Source of the DNA: Pseudeuparius sepicola
Taxonomy: Eukaryota; Arthropoda; Insecta; Coleoptera; Anthribidae
Assembly: GCA_963920635.1 (NCBI GenBank)
Contig: OY987298.1
Coordinates: 39,587,787 to 39,651,786 of the forward strand
DNA: 64,000 nucleotides
Direction: 5' to 3'
Of this stretch, positions 1 through 12,640 are shown piece after piece. Position numbers and translations under genes: made by a program. The notes beneath the pieces are model-generated. The model was given only the letters and a program-made list of their open reading frames with translations. It did no database searches and was not told the origin of the DNA. Position 1 is the first letter of the stretch; each line of letters opens with the position of its first letter.

Positions 1-2524
1 TTGAAATACATAACTACCCAAATAAACATATTTATTCATGAACTTACAAAATTTGCTACAAAAACTGATGGTAAAAAATATAAACAAACTGCCTTTGGAA
101 CATTTTTAGAAAATAACGATTTTTATCGATACTATCGAATAAATAAAAAAACGCACTTTTATTAATATGCATATGCATACATAGTAAATCTCTATTCTTT
201 TCAATCTACTAAGTATTGGCTATTGGATATAGTAAGCCTTACTGGCACTGGCCAAACATAAAAGGAATGCGCACCATCACAGGAACAGTCCAAGAAGGCT
301 AACTTAATTCACAACATATTCTTGAGTCGATATAGAGCACAATAAATGAATTAACAATGATGCCGATAAACTTATTTTCAAATATTTTCACTTACAATTC
401 GAAAATAGGGAGTCGGATATTTCCCTACTTTACACGCACTTGCTCTAACCGTTGAGTGAATTATTCCTCACTCAACTCTCTAACTGATCATAGCTGTTTA
501 TTCAACGAAAGCGCGACATCAAATGACCAGCTCAAGTTAAGACACCAGGCACCAGGCCCAAAGACGCCCCTCTACAATATATATTTTTATTTAAAAAATT
601 TTGATTTTGTAAATTTAATTACTTGCGTTTAATACACCGGAATGTTATTAAATGCCCTATTCATTGGTAAAATATCTGCATTCTAGAAATTTATATTTAA
701 AAAGCGTATATTACAATAGAATATATCAAAATTTAATTAAACGTATTTAATAAACAGTAAAAAGCAAATGATTAAATATAAAACTTTGTATATTACTATT
801 TTGTAATATAAAAATATGTTAGCTGATATTGACGGGTGTTATAAAATTAAAAATAAAATGTTTTACATTTTAACATATTTTCGTTAAAATACGCATTTTT
901 GTATATTAGGTATCTGATAAATTTTGCTCCGTATTTACCCTCTTTTTTAATAAAAAAGTTACAGAGTTGCGACTGTGCGAATCTATATTTCACACATAGT
1001 TCTTTTTCTTTGTATACCTAGAGGTCATTTTATTAGAGTATCTATGGGAGTATCCTTACATTAAACAATTTTTATCAATGACATTTTCAATAATCCTCTA
1101 CCTAGATTCATTAATTCCTTGTACTATCTCCTTAACCTGTCTCGCTTTTGTACCAACTTGCATGGGGCTAACGACTCAAAAATAAGCCACAGGAAAAGCC
1201 GTTCGTAGGACGTGGTAAGCACATCGTTCGGATGCGAGGCACGTACGTTTTTAAGTAAAACAATTAACGAAACCCGGTCCGCGTCATGTATCACCGATAT
1301 AAAACACACCAAGAATTAAAGTGATTTGCACAACCAGAAGGGCGTTAACTTTAGAAGCCGCATTTTATTTACACCGGGATTTACACGCGACTAGTCCAGA
1401 ATTATGGCGGTGTACTGCGAACTTTTATCACAAAATGTAATATTGAAGTTCTTACACTGTCAGTTAGTTAGTTAGGTCAAATCAGCTTAAGTATACATCT
1501 CACTGTCAACGCCTACTTGATTCGTGTGATTCCAAACTGGGATTGACAAATAAATGAAGATAGGCCGATTTTTTATAAAATATATGTATTATAGACTAAC
1601 TTTTAGTTCTGAAAAACTTTTACTAATAACTTTTTTCCATATATCTTCACAAATAAAGGTATATAGTTTACCGAGGACTTACTATATGTATAGTCTAAGT
1701 ATTAAGTATACCTACCTAAATGAAATCTGTAGTTTCCTTCTCAGAGTCATTAAAAAAGTTACGAAAAGAACTTCGAGAAAAGGCGCTTTTAGTGATTTTC
1801 AATCTCTAGAATCTTCTACGATTGAACAGGTCACGAAACAGAATGTTTCAAATTCAGGTGGCAGTGAGTGATGTAACTTAATGCAACTTTAAATGGATTA
1901 TACCGGTGTTGGGACTGGTCTATTAGGTAAAGGAGGATGGTAGAATTAAGATTAAAAATATATCAACATAATAAGAATTGCTTAATTTGATTTACCTATT
2001 GACCTGCTTATCAGTTAGTATTGACTGCAAAATAGAAATATTCTATGTTAATTTGAGCAGTGAACAAAGTTCTTCTAGCAATGAGGCTTCAAAAGGCATG
2101 AGTAGAGCCTTTCACACTTTTTTTATACGTGCATCATGAATATGAGGAAACTAAAGCTCAACAATATTTTTTCCTGATTTATTAGACCTAAAAGGTGCTA
2201 AATTCTAATAGTAAAATAAAAATCCCTATGGACGCAATGTCGGCTTAGGTTTTAGCTTTGTTGTCAACGTTTTGCTGTTATATTTATATTTCAAGTTTTT
2301 GAGATTCAGACAGAATCTTCGATTTTACAAATTTTGAAAAAATGAGAAACAACTGATTTTACTAAGAAGGGGCGCAGAATTAAACCAAACTTTTCGGCCA
2401 TGGTCTTCTCGAAAATGGCTTTAAGTTATGGTGTTTGCTTTTCCCCAAAAAAAAAAAATGTTACTGGCGAGCATCCCGCGGTTGCTACAAGGCTAGTACA
2501 ATAATTGTATTATGTTTCAATTTA
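1..2524. other. AT-rich stretch without recognisable gene
   Basis: Short open frames occur on both strands here, but none has a recognisable motif, a plausible splice pattern or clear protein-like composition. The stretch is AT-rich and I see no paired terminal repeats. A host regulatory or intronic role cannot be excluded. Confidence 0.5.
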
Positions 2525-4357
2525 TACAGTGTGTACCAATTTGATACTGGACACCTCCATGAAGGGCAAGGAAAACAAGTGGTATCTATTTTTTTATTGG
2601 TAGTCCCAAGGAAGAGTATCTCGTAGGGGGTGGTATTTGGATGGGCTAATTATTTCATGGCCTGCTAGAATTTTTTAAAATAGCAAATTTTCAAGAAACC
2701 CTATTAGGGTTGTTATTAAGAAAACTTGTTCAGAATAAAAAACTGAATAGATTTGGAAAATTTAAAAAGTCTAGGCCAACTTTTTAGCTTTTTCGTCTTT
2801 TTATTCCACTTTTTTCTTATAAATTTGTCCTTTCTGAAGCTTTTACGTCAAAATATTATTAAGGAAACTTGATTATCGTGAAAAAATAAAATTTTGACGT
2901 GAAAGTTCCAGAAAGGACACTTTGTTAAGAAGGAAGTGGGAGATAAATCTAAAAATCAAAGTAGGCGTAGACTTTTGAAATTTTGCGAATCCACTGAGTT
3001 TTTCATTCTGAACAAGTTTTGTTAATAACATTTAGTCCTAAAAAAATCCCTAATGGAGTTTCTTTAAAATTTGCTATTTTAAAAAATCATAGCAGGCCAT
3101 GAAATAATTACCCCATCCAAATACCAACGCCTATGAGATACTCTCCCTTGGGACTAGCAATAAAAAAATAGAGACCATTTGTTTTCCTTGCCCATCATAT
3201 ACACAGTGTCCAACTTTAAAACTGTACAAATCCGTAAAATCTTCGTTTTTGGAGATAATCGCCTAAACTTTTTTTTTGTTTGAAAGGCCTTCAAAAACCG
3301 CTTCTTTTGACCTTCCTGCCATTTTCAAAATGCAAATCCAGGGCTGGCTGCCATTTTTTTATACCCACGATTTTCACGAAAACCATTTAGCGATTTTTTT
3401 ATTTAAAATCTGACCCCACAGCGTTAATCAGAACACCCCAAAACCTTTATGTACCAAATTTGAATAAAAAATATAGAGAGAGTTCCATTCTGCAGGATGT
3501 CAAATTTGAGCAAATTAGGAATTTCAAAGGCATCTTCCAAGTTAAGTATGCCATGGAATCCCCTCAAAACTGTTGAATGGTCAATAAGACCACTCAAGGT
3601 GTTGGTGTGCAAAGGTCCAATACAAAATATACAGATGTGCCATCTCAAATTACTGAATTTTTTGAACTTTGTACGTGTATAACAAAACCGCTCCACACAC
3701 TATAAACGAACTAAAACTAAAAAATACAGAAGCCTGCCAGTCAGTATGTTCATATCAGTTAAGGTAGCTATAGTGTGCCACAACAGGAAACGAACAGAAA
3801 AACTATCATCTTAGACAGTGACTTTGTTGAGAAATGTCCAATAATTTAAATTATTTTTATTTGTTGATTGGCATTTTGTAAAGAAATAAATTACTTTTGT
3901 GTTTATTAATATTTTTTCAATGATGAAGTTTAATAAAAATTCAGAATTTTGAAATGGCTCCATGGCACATTTGACTCGACATATTGTCTTTAAATTTCCT
4001 ATTTTGCTCAAATTTGAGACCCTACAGAATGGAACTCCCTGTATATTTTTTGTTCAAATTTGGTATATGGGGGTTTTGGGGTGTTCTGATTAACGCTATG
4101 TGGTCAGATTTTAAATAAAAAAAATCGCTAAATGGTTTTCGTGAAAATCGGGGGGATAAAAAAAACGCAGCCGGCCCTGGATTTGCATTTTGAAAATGGC
4201 GGGAAGGTCAAAAGAAGCGGTTTTTGAAGGCCTTTCAAACAAAAAAAAGTTTAGGTGATTATCTTTAGAAATGTGAAAATTTTACGGATTTGTACAGTTT
4301 TAAAGTTGGACACCCTGTATTTCTGAGGTGTCCAGTATCAAATTGGGACACACTGTA
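2525..4357. mobile_element. Composite foldback element (outer copy)
   Basis: The ends are inverted copies: the left begins TACAGTGTGTACCAATTTGA, and the right ends with the complement of nearly the same sequence (TCAAATTGGGACACACTGTA). Inside, 2551-2858 and 2885-3196 form one pair of long inverted arms. A second complete foldback (3199-4320) sits in the right part. No transposase is present, so this is a non-autonomous DNA element. I infer that the second foldback inserted near the right end of the first. Confidence 0.7.
3199..4320. mobile_element. Foldback element, family A (nested copy)
   Basis: The arms are roughly 3199-3560 and 3990-4320. They begin ATACACAGTGTCC and end GGACACCCTGTAT, and share long inverted stretches such as GATTTGTACAGTTTTAAAGT on one strand. 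Related sequence occurs at 21439-22046 and as a single arm at 33990-34370. The centre (3560-3990) carries short open frames with no recognisable domain. Confidence 0.7.
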
Positions 4358-5790
4358 TAATGTTTAAACGTAAAACAAAAAATGCCAGGCGGTTCTTGCG
4401 GTTGCAAGTACCAGCCAGGCCATGGTAAAGATGTCATAAGAATGGCAATTCCTAACATGCCCCTAGCTCCTATAATACAAGTCTGTACTTTTAAGGGTCT
4501 ACCACCGCGGTTTTCTCACTTATTTTGCGCCACACAAAAAAGTAACGTAGGAAGCAAAAATGTGGCAATTTTGGACAGATGGTTGACACTAGAAAGAAAA
4601 TCGGCATCCATGCCCAACTTGTCGTGCAATATAATAAAAACTGGGAGTAAGTAAAATATAGGTACAATTTTCAGAAGAAAAATTCTATAGCCGTTTTCGA
4701 AAAAAAAAACGAAAATAACTCGGTATAAAAATGTCCTATTGCCTATTGACTATTACAGGCCTGGTAAGGCAATGCCACTTTTATGGCTATTTTGATGAGT
4801 GTTTTATTCTGACATCTATGGTACAGGATATGACCGACTTTTTTGGCTAGTATTGTAAAAAAATTAAAGTATGAGATTCCCCTACTTCCATGTTTTCACA
4901 AAATTTAAGCAGTCGTATTTTAGGCAAGCCTACTTTTAAATTTATTGTCAATATCTCAACCCGTTCTCTCAATCCGTTCGAAGGTTATCGATCGAGTACT
5001 CAAACTTTGTTTTCCACGTTATAGGAAATCATTTTGTTTTTGTTTTTGCCGAAACATCAACACAGATTTCGACAGCTGCTTTTGTAGAACGATAGAAAAA
5101 TCTACTGGGGCAAGGAAACGACTTGAAATTTAAATTTGCGACCCCCGAAAAGGATCCCGGCTAGGATAAGAAACACGAATACTTACATCTCACCGCTTTC
5201 GCCTTGTTCTCACGTAATATATCGAAGTGTATTCTTCCACCCGTTATCCATTAGACATTGGATCCTACCTGGTTGAAACCTCGGACATTCCCTTAAACAA
5301 CCCTTGTAGCTTGGTGTTGGTGGAAGATAAGTGATTTCACGAGGCGAGTAATCCTTTTACTTTCTCGTGGATTTGCTCAAATTTGATGTGCTGAAGTCGA
5401 AAAAGGCCACAGACCCGAAATTGACGAAGGAGGCTCGTCGGGTCGCCTCCTACTGCCATTCTTAAGAATGATAGCGCAGCCGCAAGCGCGCGTTCCCCTA
5501 AGGGGAACCGCGCCTGGTGCCTAAAAGACCGCCGAGGATGCGGTGAGATCCTCAACCTGCGGGCGGGGTGGGGGGTCACCCCCAAGCGCCCGGGGTAAAG
5601 AGCCCCAGCCGGCACGGAAGTTATTAGGGATAGGGATGTCCGGGATTTCAACCGGGTAGAAAATAATCCAAACACAATAATTTAGTTCAAAAAATACAAT
5701 AGTTTCATTTATTTACATTGCATGAAAATGCACTTTTTTGGCCGAGGCAACTCGGGCCATTTATTGGGCGTTGCCCCATTCGTTAAAATT
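4358..5790. other. Non-coding stretch with GC-rich block
   Basis: 4358-5140 is AT-rich and shows nothing recognisable. About 5400-5640 is markedly GC-rich compared with its surroundings, with short hairpins such as CCCCTAAGGGG. It may be the edge of another element or a CpG-rich host segment. I found no motif that would identify it. A 112-codon minus-strand open frame lies here but looks like a by-product of high GC content. Confidence 0.4.
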
Positions 5791-5798
5791 ATTGTAGT

Positions 5799-6241
5799 TA
5801 GGGATGCGAAAATAGTAAAAAGTATCGATACCGATACCGATTACCGATACAGATACTTTTTTACCAAGTATCGATTCCTACCGATACTTGTCTAAAAAGT
5901 ATCGATACTTTTAGGTATGGGTATCGATTTCCAATTTCTGGCCAGACTTCAGATGTGAGTGGTCCAGTGGTGCCACTAATGCACTACGACTCGAATTACG
6001 CTTACAAGAAACAAAACGGTCTAAAGATTCCTACGATTCCTACGTAAATAAATGCTCGCTTTAGCTAAGGCGTAACAGATGGCGGTGGCAACTGACAGTA
6101 TAATAATTAATTATTTTCGATACCGATACCGCTACGAAAGTATCGATACCAACTTGGAATCGTTCTAGAACTGTCGATACCAAAAATAATCGATACTGCA
6201 GCAAAAGTATCGATACTTTCGAAGTATCGTTAGCATCCCTA
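5799..6241. mobile_element. hAT-type MITE with 8-bp target duplication
   Basis: The element starts TAGGGATGC and ends GCATCCCTA, a perfect short terminal inverted repeat. It is flanked on both sides by ATTGTAGT (5791-5798 and 6242-6249). An 8-bp duplication is the hallmark of hAT transposition. The interior is full of CGATAC/GTATCG motifs in both orientations, which are candidate subterminal transposase-binding repeats. It has no coding capacity. Confidence 0.9.
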
Positions 6242-6447
6242 ATTGTAGTATCCGAGTCCAAAAAAGAGCTTAGGCATAGTGCCAATGTATATGTATGTAT
6301 TTTTCCTGCTACCGACAATAATTTCAGATTGTGAGTAATAATATTCATAATAATAAACAAATAAACTTTGTTCAATTACTGAAATTGATAATCAGTGATA
6401 TCAGTTTTAAATTTAAGAGTGCAACGAAAATAAAAAAAATTGGGCTT

Positions 6448-6518
6448 TGTGTGAGATTGGAACTCGGGACCTACGAATAACTAGTCGCGTGGTCTCACCT
6501 TGAGGTTATTGAGGTGGT
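6448..6518 (-). repeat. Possible tRNA-derived SINE remnant
   Basis: Read on the minus strand, this stretch resembles the middle and T-arm of a tRNA. A candidate B box (GAGTTCCAATC, at 6455-6465 on the plus strand) is preceded by an anticodon-arm-like segment and a weak A-box-like segment. No cloverleaf closes properly and there is no acceptor stem, so a functional tRNA is ruled out. A decayed SINE head is the best guess. Confidence 0.3.
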
Positions 6519-6790
6519 GCATGTCAAATTTGCAGTTAGGCGGCTCTTATTTGACGCCAGGGAAACATTGATTTTTGTTCCAATGTACTTAGATACACGA
6601 GTGAGTCAGAATGTATAGTAAATACTTTAAAGGGGTGTTCGGCAGGTGGTTTTAAGGGGGGTTTTCGTATAAAATTTTTCGATTTGGGCTCTCCTTGCCA
6701 AGTTATTCCGGTCTACAGGGTGACCCTACTGTAAGATCTTTTTTTCCTGAAGGTGAATTGTTGTTATCTGAAATTTTTGTTGTTTTAATG

Positions 6791-7502
6791 TACAGGGTTA
6801 TGCACATAACATTTTACCCCCTTAACTCTTTTATTTTTCGTGATAGAAAAAAATGGTAAAAAGAAAAGTTGTAGGGAATTTTATTGTGAGTTTAAGGAGC
6901 ATATCAGATCTGCAGATATACAAACCAAACCTTTGTTTTTTTAAATAGAACACCCTGTATGTTATTGTTTTTGTCAAATCTATTCTTCATTCCGATTCCA
7001 ACTATATATATATATATATGTCATATGTTTGGTTCAATGGTTTACTCGCAATTTGCTTTTAAATACTGGATTATCATATAGGTACCTATTAGTTAAATAT
7101 CCAGATTGCCATGAAAAATAATAAACTGTCATGATAACAAAAGTTTGAAATTTGAAAGAACAAACGATATCAACCAATTAAAACAGAAGATAACTGAAGA
7201 AATCCGACTCCTCAATGAATCCGGCTCAGTAATAAATTTTAAGAGAAGCCTAGTTAAGCGAGATAATCTCTGTCTTGCGCAGGATGGAGGCGTCATCGAA
7301 CATCTTTTATAGTGCAGGTGCTAACTTCATAGTAGTTTAATATAGGTCTAATTTCTAATTCATCAATAAATCTGGTTTGTTTTTATTCTTATTATTTTTT
7401 ATTTATTTATTGCAAGAAACTACAAAACTAAACCTACAACTGTCAAATGTCAAACTTTTGTTATGACAGCAAATTCCAAGTAAACCATTCAACCAAACAT
7501 AT

Positions 7503-7557
<55 letters not shown>

Positions 7558-7787
7558 TTGGAATCGGAATGAAGAATAGATTTGAAAAAACCAATAATAT
7601 ACAGGGTGTTCTATTTAAAAACACATAGGTTTGGTTTGTATCTTGACAACACCCTGTATATCGGCAGATCTGATATACTCTTTAAACTCGCAAGAAAATT
7701 CCCTACAACTTTTCTATTTACCATTTCTTTCTATCACGAAAAATAAAAGAGTTAAGGGGGGTAAAATATTATGTGCATAACCCTGTA
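6791..7787. mobile_element. Foldback element with TACAGGGTTATGCAC ends
   Basis: The left arm (6791-7060) and right arm (7465-7787) are long inverted copies that include TACAGGGTTATGCAC, a run reading GAGTTAAGGGGG on one strand, and a second internal ACACCCTGTA/TACAGGGTGT pair at about 6950 and 7605. The loop (7060-7465) has no recognisable gene. An AT dinucleotide array at 7506-7555 lies in the right arm, and its mirror in the left arm is much shorter. Confidence 0.75.
7506..7555. repeat. (TA)n microsatellite
   Basis: About 25 AT dinucleotides in an uninterrupted run. It lies inside the right arm of the foldback. The matching position in the left arm (about 7003-7018) has only about 8 units, so the array expanded in one arm. 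Confidence 0.95.
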
Positions 7788-7850
7788 CAATAAAAATAAT
7801 TAAATTGTTTGACGCTTGAAAATTAAATTATAAGACCGGCCAAAAAAACA

Positions 7851-8520
7851 TTGCTTACCAGAGAACACAAAGTTCAGAGATTGAATTTTGCAAGACTACA
7901 TCAGAATTGGACCATCAATGATTGGAAACAAGTTCTGTTTTCGGATGAAACTAGAGTTAGCCTTAAAGCTCCAGATGGACGTAAGCGGAGGCGAGGAGAA
8001 AAATTTGCCAGCTATGGAATATTTCTCCTAAAATAGGTACCTTTTGGTGGTGGCTCTAAAATGTTTTGGGTGGGAATTTGCTGCGATGCTCGTACGGAGT
8101 TGGTCCATATACGTACGAGGTCTATAAACGCGCAAAATTACTTAGACAACATTATTGTCGAACATGTAATGCCTTGTGCTCCGATTGTTGGACCTAATTT
8201 TTATTCATGCAGGAAAACGCTCGTCCCCATGTAGCTAGACATCAAGTTATTGGCTACCTAAATGATGTTAATATCCCTTTATTACAGTGGCCACCTAACA
8301 GTCCTAATAGACCATCTATGGGACTATCTAAAAAAAAATATTCGAAATCGTAGACCCTGTCGCTAATCACAACCAACTCACAGAGGTCGTTATTGAAGAA
8401 TGGGAGAATATTCCGCAAGCTTTTGTTGAACACTTGAGATCAAGCATGCCTCGACGCATGAATGCAGTGATAAGTAGAAGAGGGATAAGTAGAAGAGGGC
8501 CTAGATGGTATTATAGTGAT
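7851..8520 (+). pseudogene. Tc1/mariner-like transposase remnant
   Basis: The first part is open (7851-8035) and contains WKQVLFSDETRVSL, which has the first catalytic Asp setting of Tc1-like DDE transposases. Further on, in shifted frames, come GGGSKMFWVGICCD, then a segment ENARPHVARHQVIGYLNDVN that matches the second Asp block, then WPPNSP. The C-terminal tail reads EEWENIPQAFVEHLRSSMPR. Several stops and frame changes separate these pieces, and the second catalytic Asp and the third acidic residue are lost or obscured. The N-terminal DNA-binding helices are not visible. A dead copy. Confidence 0.85.
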
Positions 8521-8540
8521 GTTGTATTGCTGTTTTTTTT

Positions 8541-10242
8541 CTTTTTTTTAATTTGGAGTTATGCTAGCTTATTTATGCATTTAGTCATGTTTGACTAATT
8601 TGTAGGTGTTCATTATCATTTCAATGTAAGTTAGTTTTATTTTGTGTTTTTATTGTAAATGTTTAGATTAATTAAAGTGGTGCGTTAATTTTGTCCAGGA
8701 GTTTATATAAAAATTTGTAGGCAAATTTTCATACAGTTTATAATACTGCGCTTCCTTGTATTTCTCCGCCACTGGCAAACTGCATTCCATCAACCACCAT
8801 GCCCGCAGCGCACCGACACACAGATCCCTGCCCTGCAGGTACCCTCCGAAATTCGATAGCCACCGTCGCGCATCCCAAACAGGTGTCCGGCATTAGTGGG
8901 CCACTTTTTAATGGGCCCTAAGCGTTGCCAAAAGGGCATCCCCCGACCAGAAACGAGTATTTAGCCACCGGTGATTTATTGCGGGCGATTTCGCTGAAAA
9001 AAGGCCCGTTTTCTGGAGATGTCGGCGGAGGAGGGCCGAACCTTATACAGGTCGAGTCAAAATTGTATACCTGATAATCTCGAGTAGTGTTATTGCATCT
9101 AAAAAACCGTTTATGGCTTAGGCCGTTTTCAGATTGACCTACGAAGATATTTTGTGTGAATGACACTATGCTCCGATAAGTTTGAGGGTCACCTAGGTTC
9201 CTGATAAAGTTAAAGCTTTTGCTTTTATGTATAAGCATATAGAAGAACCTTTTGCGACAAGAAGAACAATTAGATGTTAAATTGTTGACCCTCGGAAAAG
9301 AGCCTCACCAGGATAACGTGGCTCCATCGAGACCTACTCGGGCTCGACGTTGCCACATTAAACTCGATTCAAACTAAACGCAAGTTGCTGCATGGCTAAA
9401 GCGTGATACGCACGTGATCGGCTTGCTATTGGCCAGCCGGCAATAAAGTCTGGCCCGACGGGCGAGTGCAGCGAGACGGTGTTTCTTACAGAGGTGTATC
9501 GAGTTGCAAGTGCATGGACCTTTATTTTTTCCGATATAATTCTTTCGCTGTTTGCTAATTGTTAGAGCGTTAATAGTAGAAATTTGCAGGTAAGTGAATG
9601 ACTAGGTGTGCCATAAAAGTTTGTTTTTAAAGTTCTTAATACTGGGGCATATTTTAATATTGTATATTATAAAATTCATAGAGATCGTCCTTAATGAGGC
9701 CCTGTCTCGTATTAGCCCTCAGAATTGTTCACGTGCTTCCATCGTGTAAATGTTTACGTGCCAGTTGCATTTAGTTTGAATAGAGTGTAGACCCGCAGCG
9801 GACACTATTTGCTTGACTGTACTATTGTGGATATGGCAACGGCGCTTGCTTTTTCGTTCGGCTTGGCCTACTATACGGCAAACACTACGCGGATTTATTC
9901 CCGCTAGGCATTTTAATAATTGCTCTCATGAGGATTGACTTCCTAGTCGTAGTAGATTCTTCTATGGTATAAATATACACTTTTCACAGTGTACTTGAGT
10001 CTCACAACACGTGAAGCGTTTTACATTTTTTCTCAAAGATGTTAGGTTTCTCTGGACGGAATGGTTTCAGTTGTTGGCCCCAGATAAGTGCTCCATCAGA
10101 GCTTGAGTGACTAATTTAAAAAGGAAACTGTGTACATACATTATATTGTACAGAGTAAAGAAAAATACTCTAAACCTTAGGTCAGTAAGTACCTATTCAT
10201 TATACAGATGTTCCATAATCAACACACAGCCTACTTCCACTG
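8541..10242. other. Non-coding stretch, includes repeat family C
   Basis: No gene is recognisable. The 8760-9020 part is GC-richer than its surroundings. Two short blocks (9262-9365 and 9815-9870) have relatives at 18828-18910 and 18980-19036 and are listed separately as family C. Confidence 0.5.
9262..9870 (+). repeat. Repeat family C, copy 1
   Basis: Two blocks are related to 18828-19036: one around TTGACCCTCGGAAAAGAGCC...CGTTGCCACAT and one around GGCAACGGCGCTTGCTTTTT. The order and orientation are the same in both places, but the spacing differs (about 450 versus 75 bases). No coding potential and no terminal repeats are seen. Confidence 0.5.
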
Positions 10243-10927
10243 ACTATACACTGTGTCCCGGATAAGAATGAACAGCTTGGGGATATTGCAAACGGTGAGA
10301 GATAGGGCAACGGTTAAATGGGGAAAAAGTTGCGCAATTTTGAGGTCAATAAAATGGCACAGATTTTTAATATCTTTTTTCGTTTTTGATTTATTTTGAA
10401 AAAAGTAAAATTTTGCGTTTTCGATTTTATTTTTTTCTGAAGTTGTTATCACAGATAGAGAAAAAAGAAAAACTCTTTCTTATGGCACTTTTTAACGGGC
10501 CTTAAGATGCTGTTTTTAGATTTGTTCTACAACGTTTCGTTTTTGAGAAACCATCTTCAACTTTATTTTTTTAAATACGGACCTGGATTTTTTTTAGTAG
10601 ATTTTGAAAGCACTTTTCATTGCAAATACCATGATGTATGACACGAAATATTTTTAAAATGTTTTGAGACAATTATAGTGAAAATTCTGAAAGTGCTTTT
10701 CTTTTTTCTCTATCTGTGATAGCAACTTGAAAAAAATAAAATCGAAAACGCAAAATTTTACTTTTTTCAAAATAACTCCAAAACAAAAAAGATATTAGAA
10801 ATCTGTTTGTGCCATTTTATTGACCTCGAAATTGCGCAACTTTTTCCCCATTTAACCGTTGCCCTAATTCTCACCGTTTGCAATATCCCCCATGCTGTTC
10901 ATTCTTATCCGGGACACAGTGTATAGT
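10243..10927. mobile_element. Foldback element with ACTATACACTGTGTCCCGG ends
   Basis: The two arms, about 10243-10475 and 10690-10927, are inverted copies over almost their entire length. They begin ACTATACACTGTGTCCCGG and end with its exact complement. The loop is about 200 bases. It has no coding capacity. Open frames here are by-products of the arms. Confidence 0.85.
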
Positions 10928-12375
10928 CACGTTTAGTCAACCATTCAGGCTTATTATTCTTTTGGGTGGAATACGAGATACCTACCTATAATAATTTTGA
11001 GGCTCTCTTTTGGATCACCCTGTATAGTTAAGGCTCGGCAGGTGGGCGAGCCCGGGCGTATTTTATGCAAAACGGAATGGGGCTCGTCTCATCCGAGACG
11101 TTGCGTTGTTTTAAGGAGGAATTGATATTCCGGAGATAAGTTTACCTTACGCTCTATTTGCATTCCAGATTTACCATTCGCCGTATAACACACGATCACA
11201 GTTCCAGCAAAATTGTCTATTCTCTTCGAGTGCTCAAAAATATCTAGATATTACATATCTACCCACTCGGAGCAACCGTTTCGTTTCAGACAATACCTTA
11301 AATAGGTTTCTTTGTTGACATATAACGTGCATGGATCGGTTGGCACTGATTTTATTTTATTAATTTTCAGAAAATTTTCAGAGAAAATCATTAAAAGCCT
11401 TGGCAATGTACCCCAGGTTGAAGCAGTGTATATGAGGCGTTTCTGTTTTAAATGCAGAAATTCCTAGGATGAGTAGAATACCAATAAAATATTGACACTT
11501 TGTTCTATATACTTTTTTATATGTTATATATTATGTGTGTTAAAAATTTTAAATTTTTTTTGTATAACTGTAAATCAAAAATTTAAGTCGGGTCGGATAG
11601 CTGTGATACAGGAGTATGCTTGATGATGATGATCTTTGTGAGGAGTTCAAGTTCAAATAACTTCTAAACCGTCAAACTTTGGATAAACCTATAGGATTAT
11701 TACCCTATGTATATACTAGTGATGTAATCGGTATAAGGCTTGGTTTGGATTAATGACTCGGGAACACCCTGTATACATACACTACACACCTCAACATTAT
11801 AATGAAAATTTTTCAAAAAGAATTAACTTTTTCTTTGATTTCTTGAATATGCGAGCATATAAACATTTTAAAATTGATGTATATTTTTACGTCCGTTCCC
11901 TAACATTTTTATGTGCCTGTTGTAAATCTTGCACCGCAACATTTACATTGCGCAATCCCGTTTACGTCCTGGAAAGGCATTAACCGCCTATACATTATTC
12001 CAGTTCATCAGCAATTTTTTTTTTTCAAAAAACGAGACAATAAATCAACTAGTTTAAGGAAGACGTGAATATAAGTCGCGCAATTAACCCAACATCAATT
12101 ATATTCCAATAATCGTAAATCTGCTCATGACAAACAAGATAAAAAGCCCCGAGCACAAACAGCAATTTTTTATTTTAGCCTGGAAGAAATACACCTCGTC
12201 ACTTTAATGAATTATATGGAGAAATATAACGAGTTTGTTTATTATGTTTGTATTATATTATAAAATATTCACAATACATATTATGAAGTATGACCAGAAT
12301 TGGGATTTACAAGAGAAGAAAATGACAAAAAAATTGACAAAATCGTACTTTTTTTTGGATTTGCACTCCAAAGCA
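10928..12375. other. Stretch without recognisable gene
   Basis: AT-rich DNA with isolated CACCCTGTAT-type motifs (about 11020 and 11765) that look like single ends of foldback elements whose partners I could not find. No domain or exon is recognised. Confidence 0.4.
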
Positions 12376-12640
12376 TACAGGGTGTAACTAAACTGATGGT
12401 CAAAAATGAAACCACGTATTCTTGGAGTCAAAATAAGGGCACTTCTTCGTATATTTTTTTCTCCTACGGGCCATAGTTTTTTTATACAGAGCGTAGAAGT
12501 TTGGAGAAAAATACACATATTTCTTAATATTTCTAGAAGTAGACGAGATATTTTCTTCAAACTTGGCGTGTCACATGAGCAGATGAGCCGTCAAACTTAA
12601 GGTTGACATGAAGCTTCTGAGGCTCCTAGTTGCGGAGATA

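Noticed and set aside
5337..5675. 112-codon minus-strand frame
   Set aside because: Lies in the GC-rich block, Arg/Pro/Leu-rich, no domain; most likely a GC by-product.
6448..6518. Functional tRNA gene
   Set aside because: No acceptor stem and a poor A box; kept only as a possible SINE remnant.
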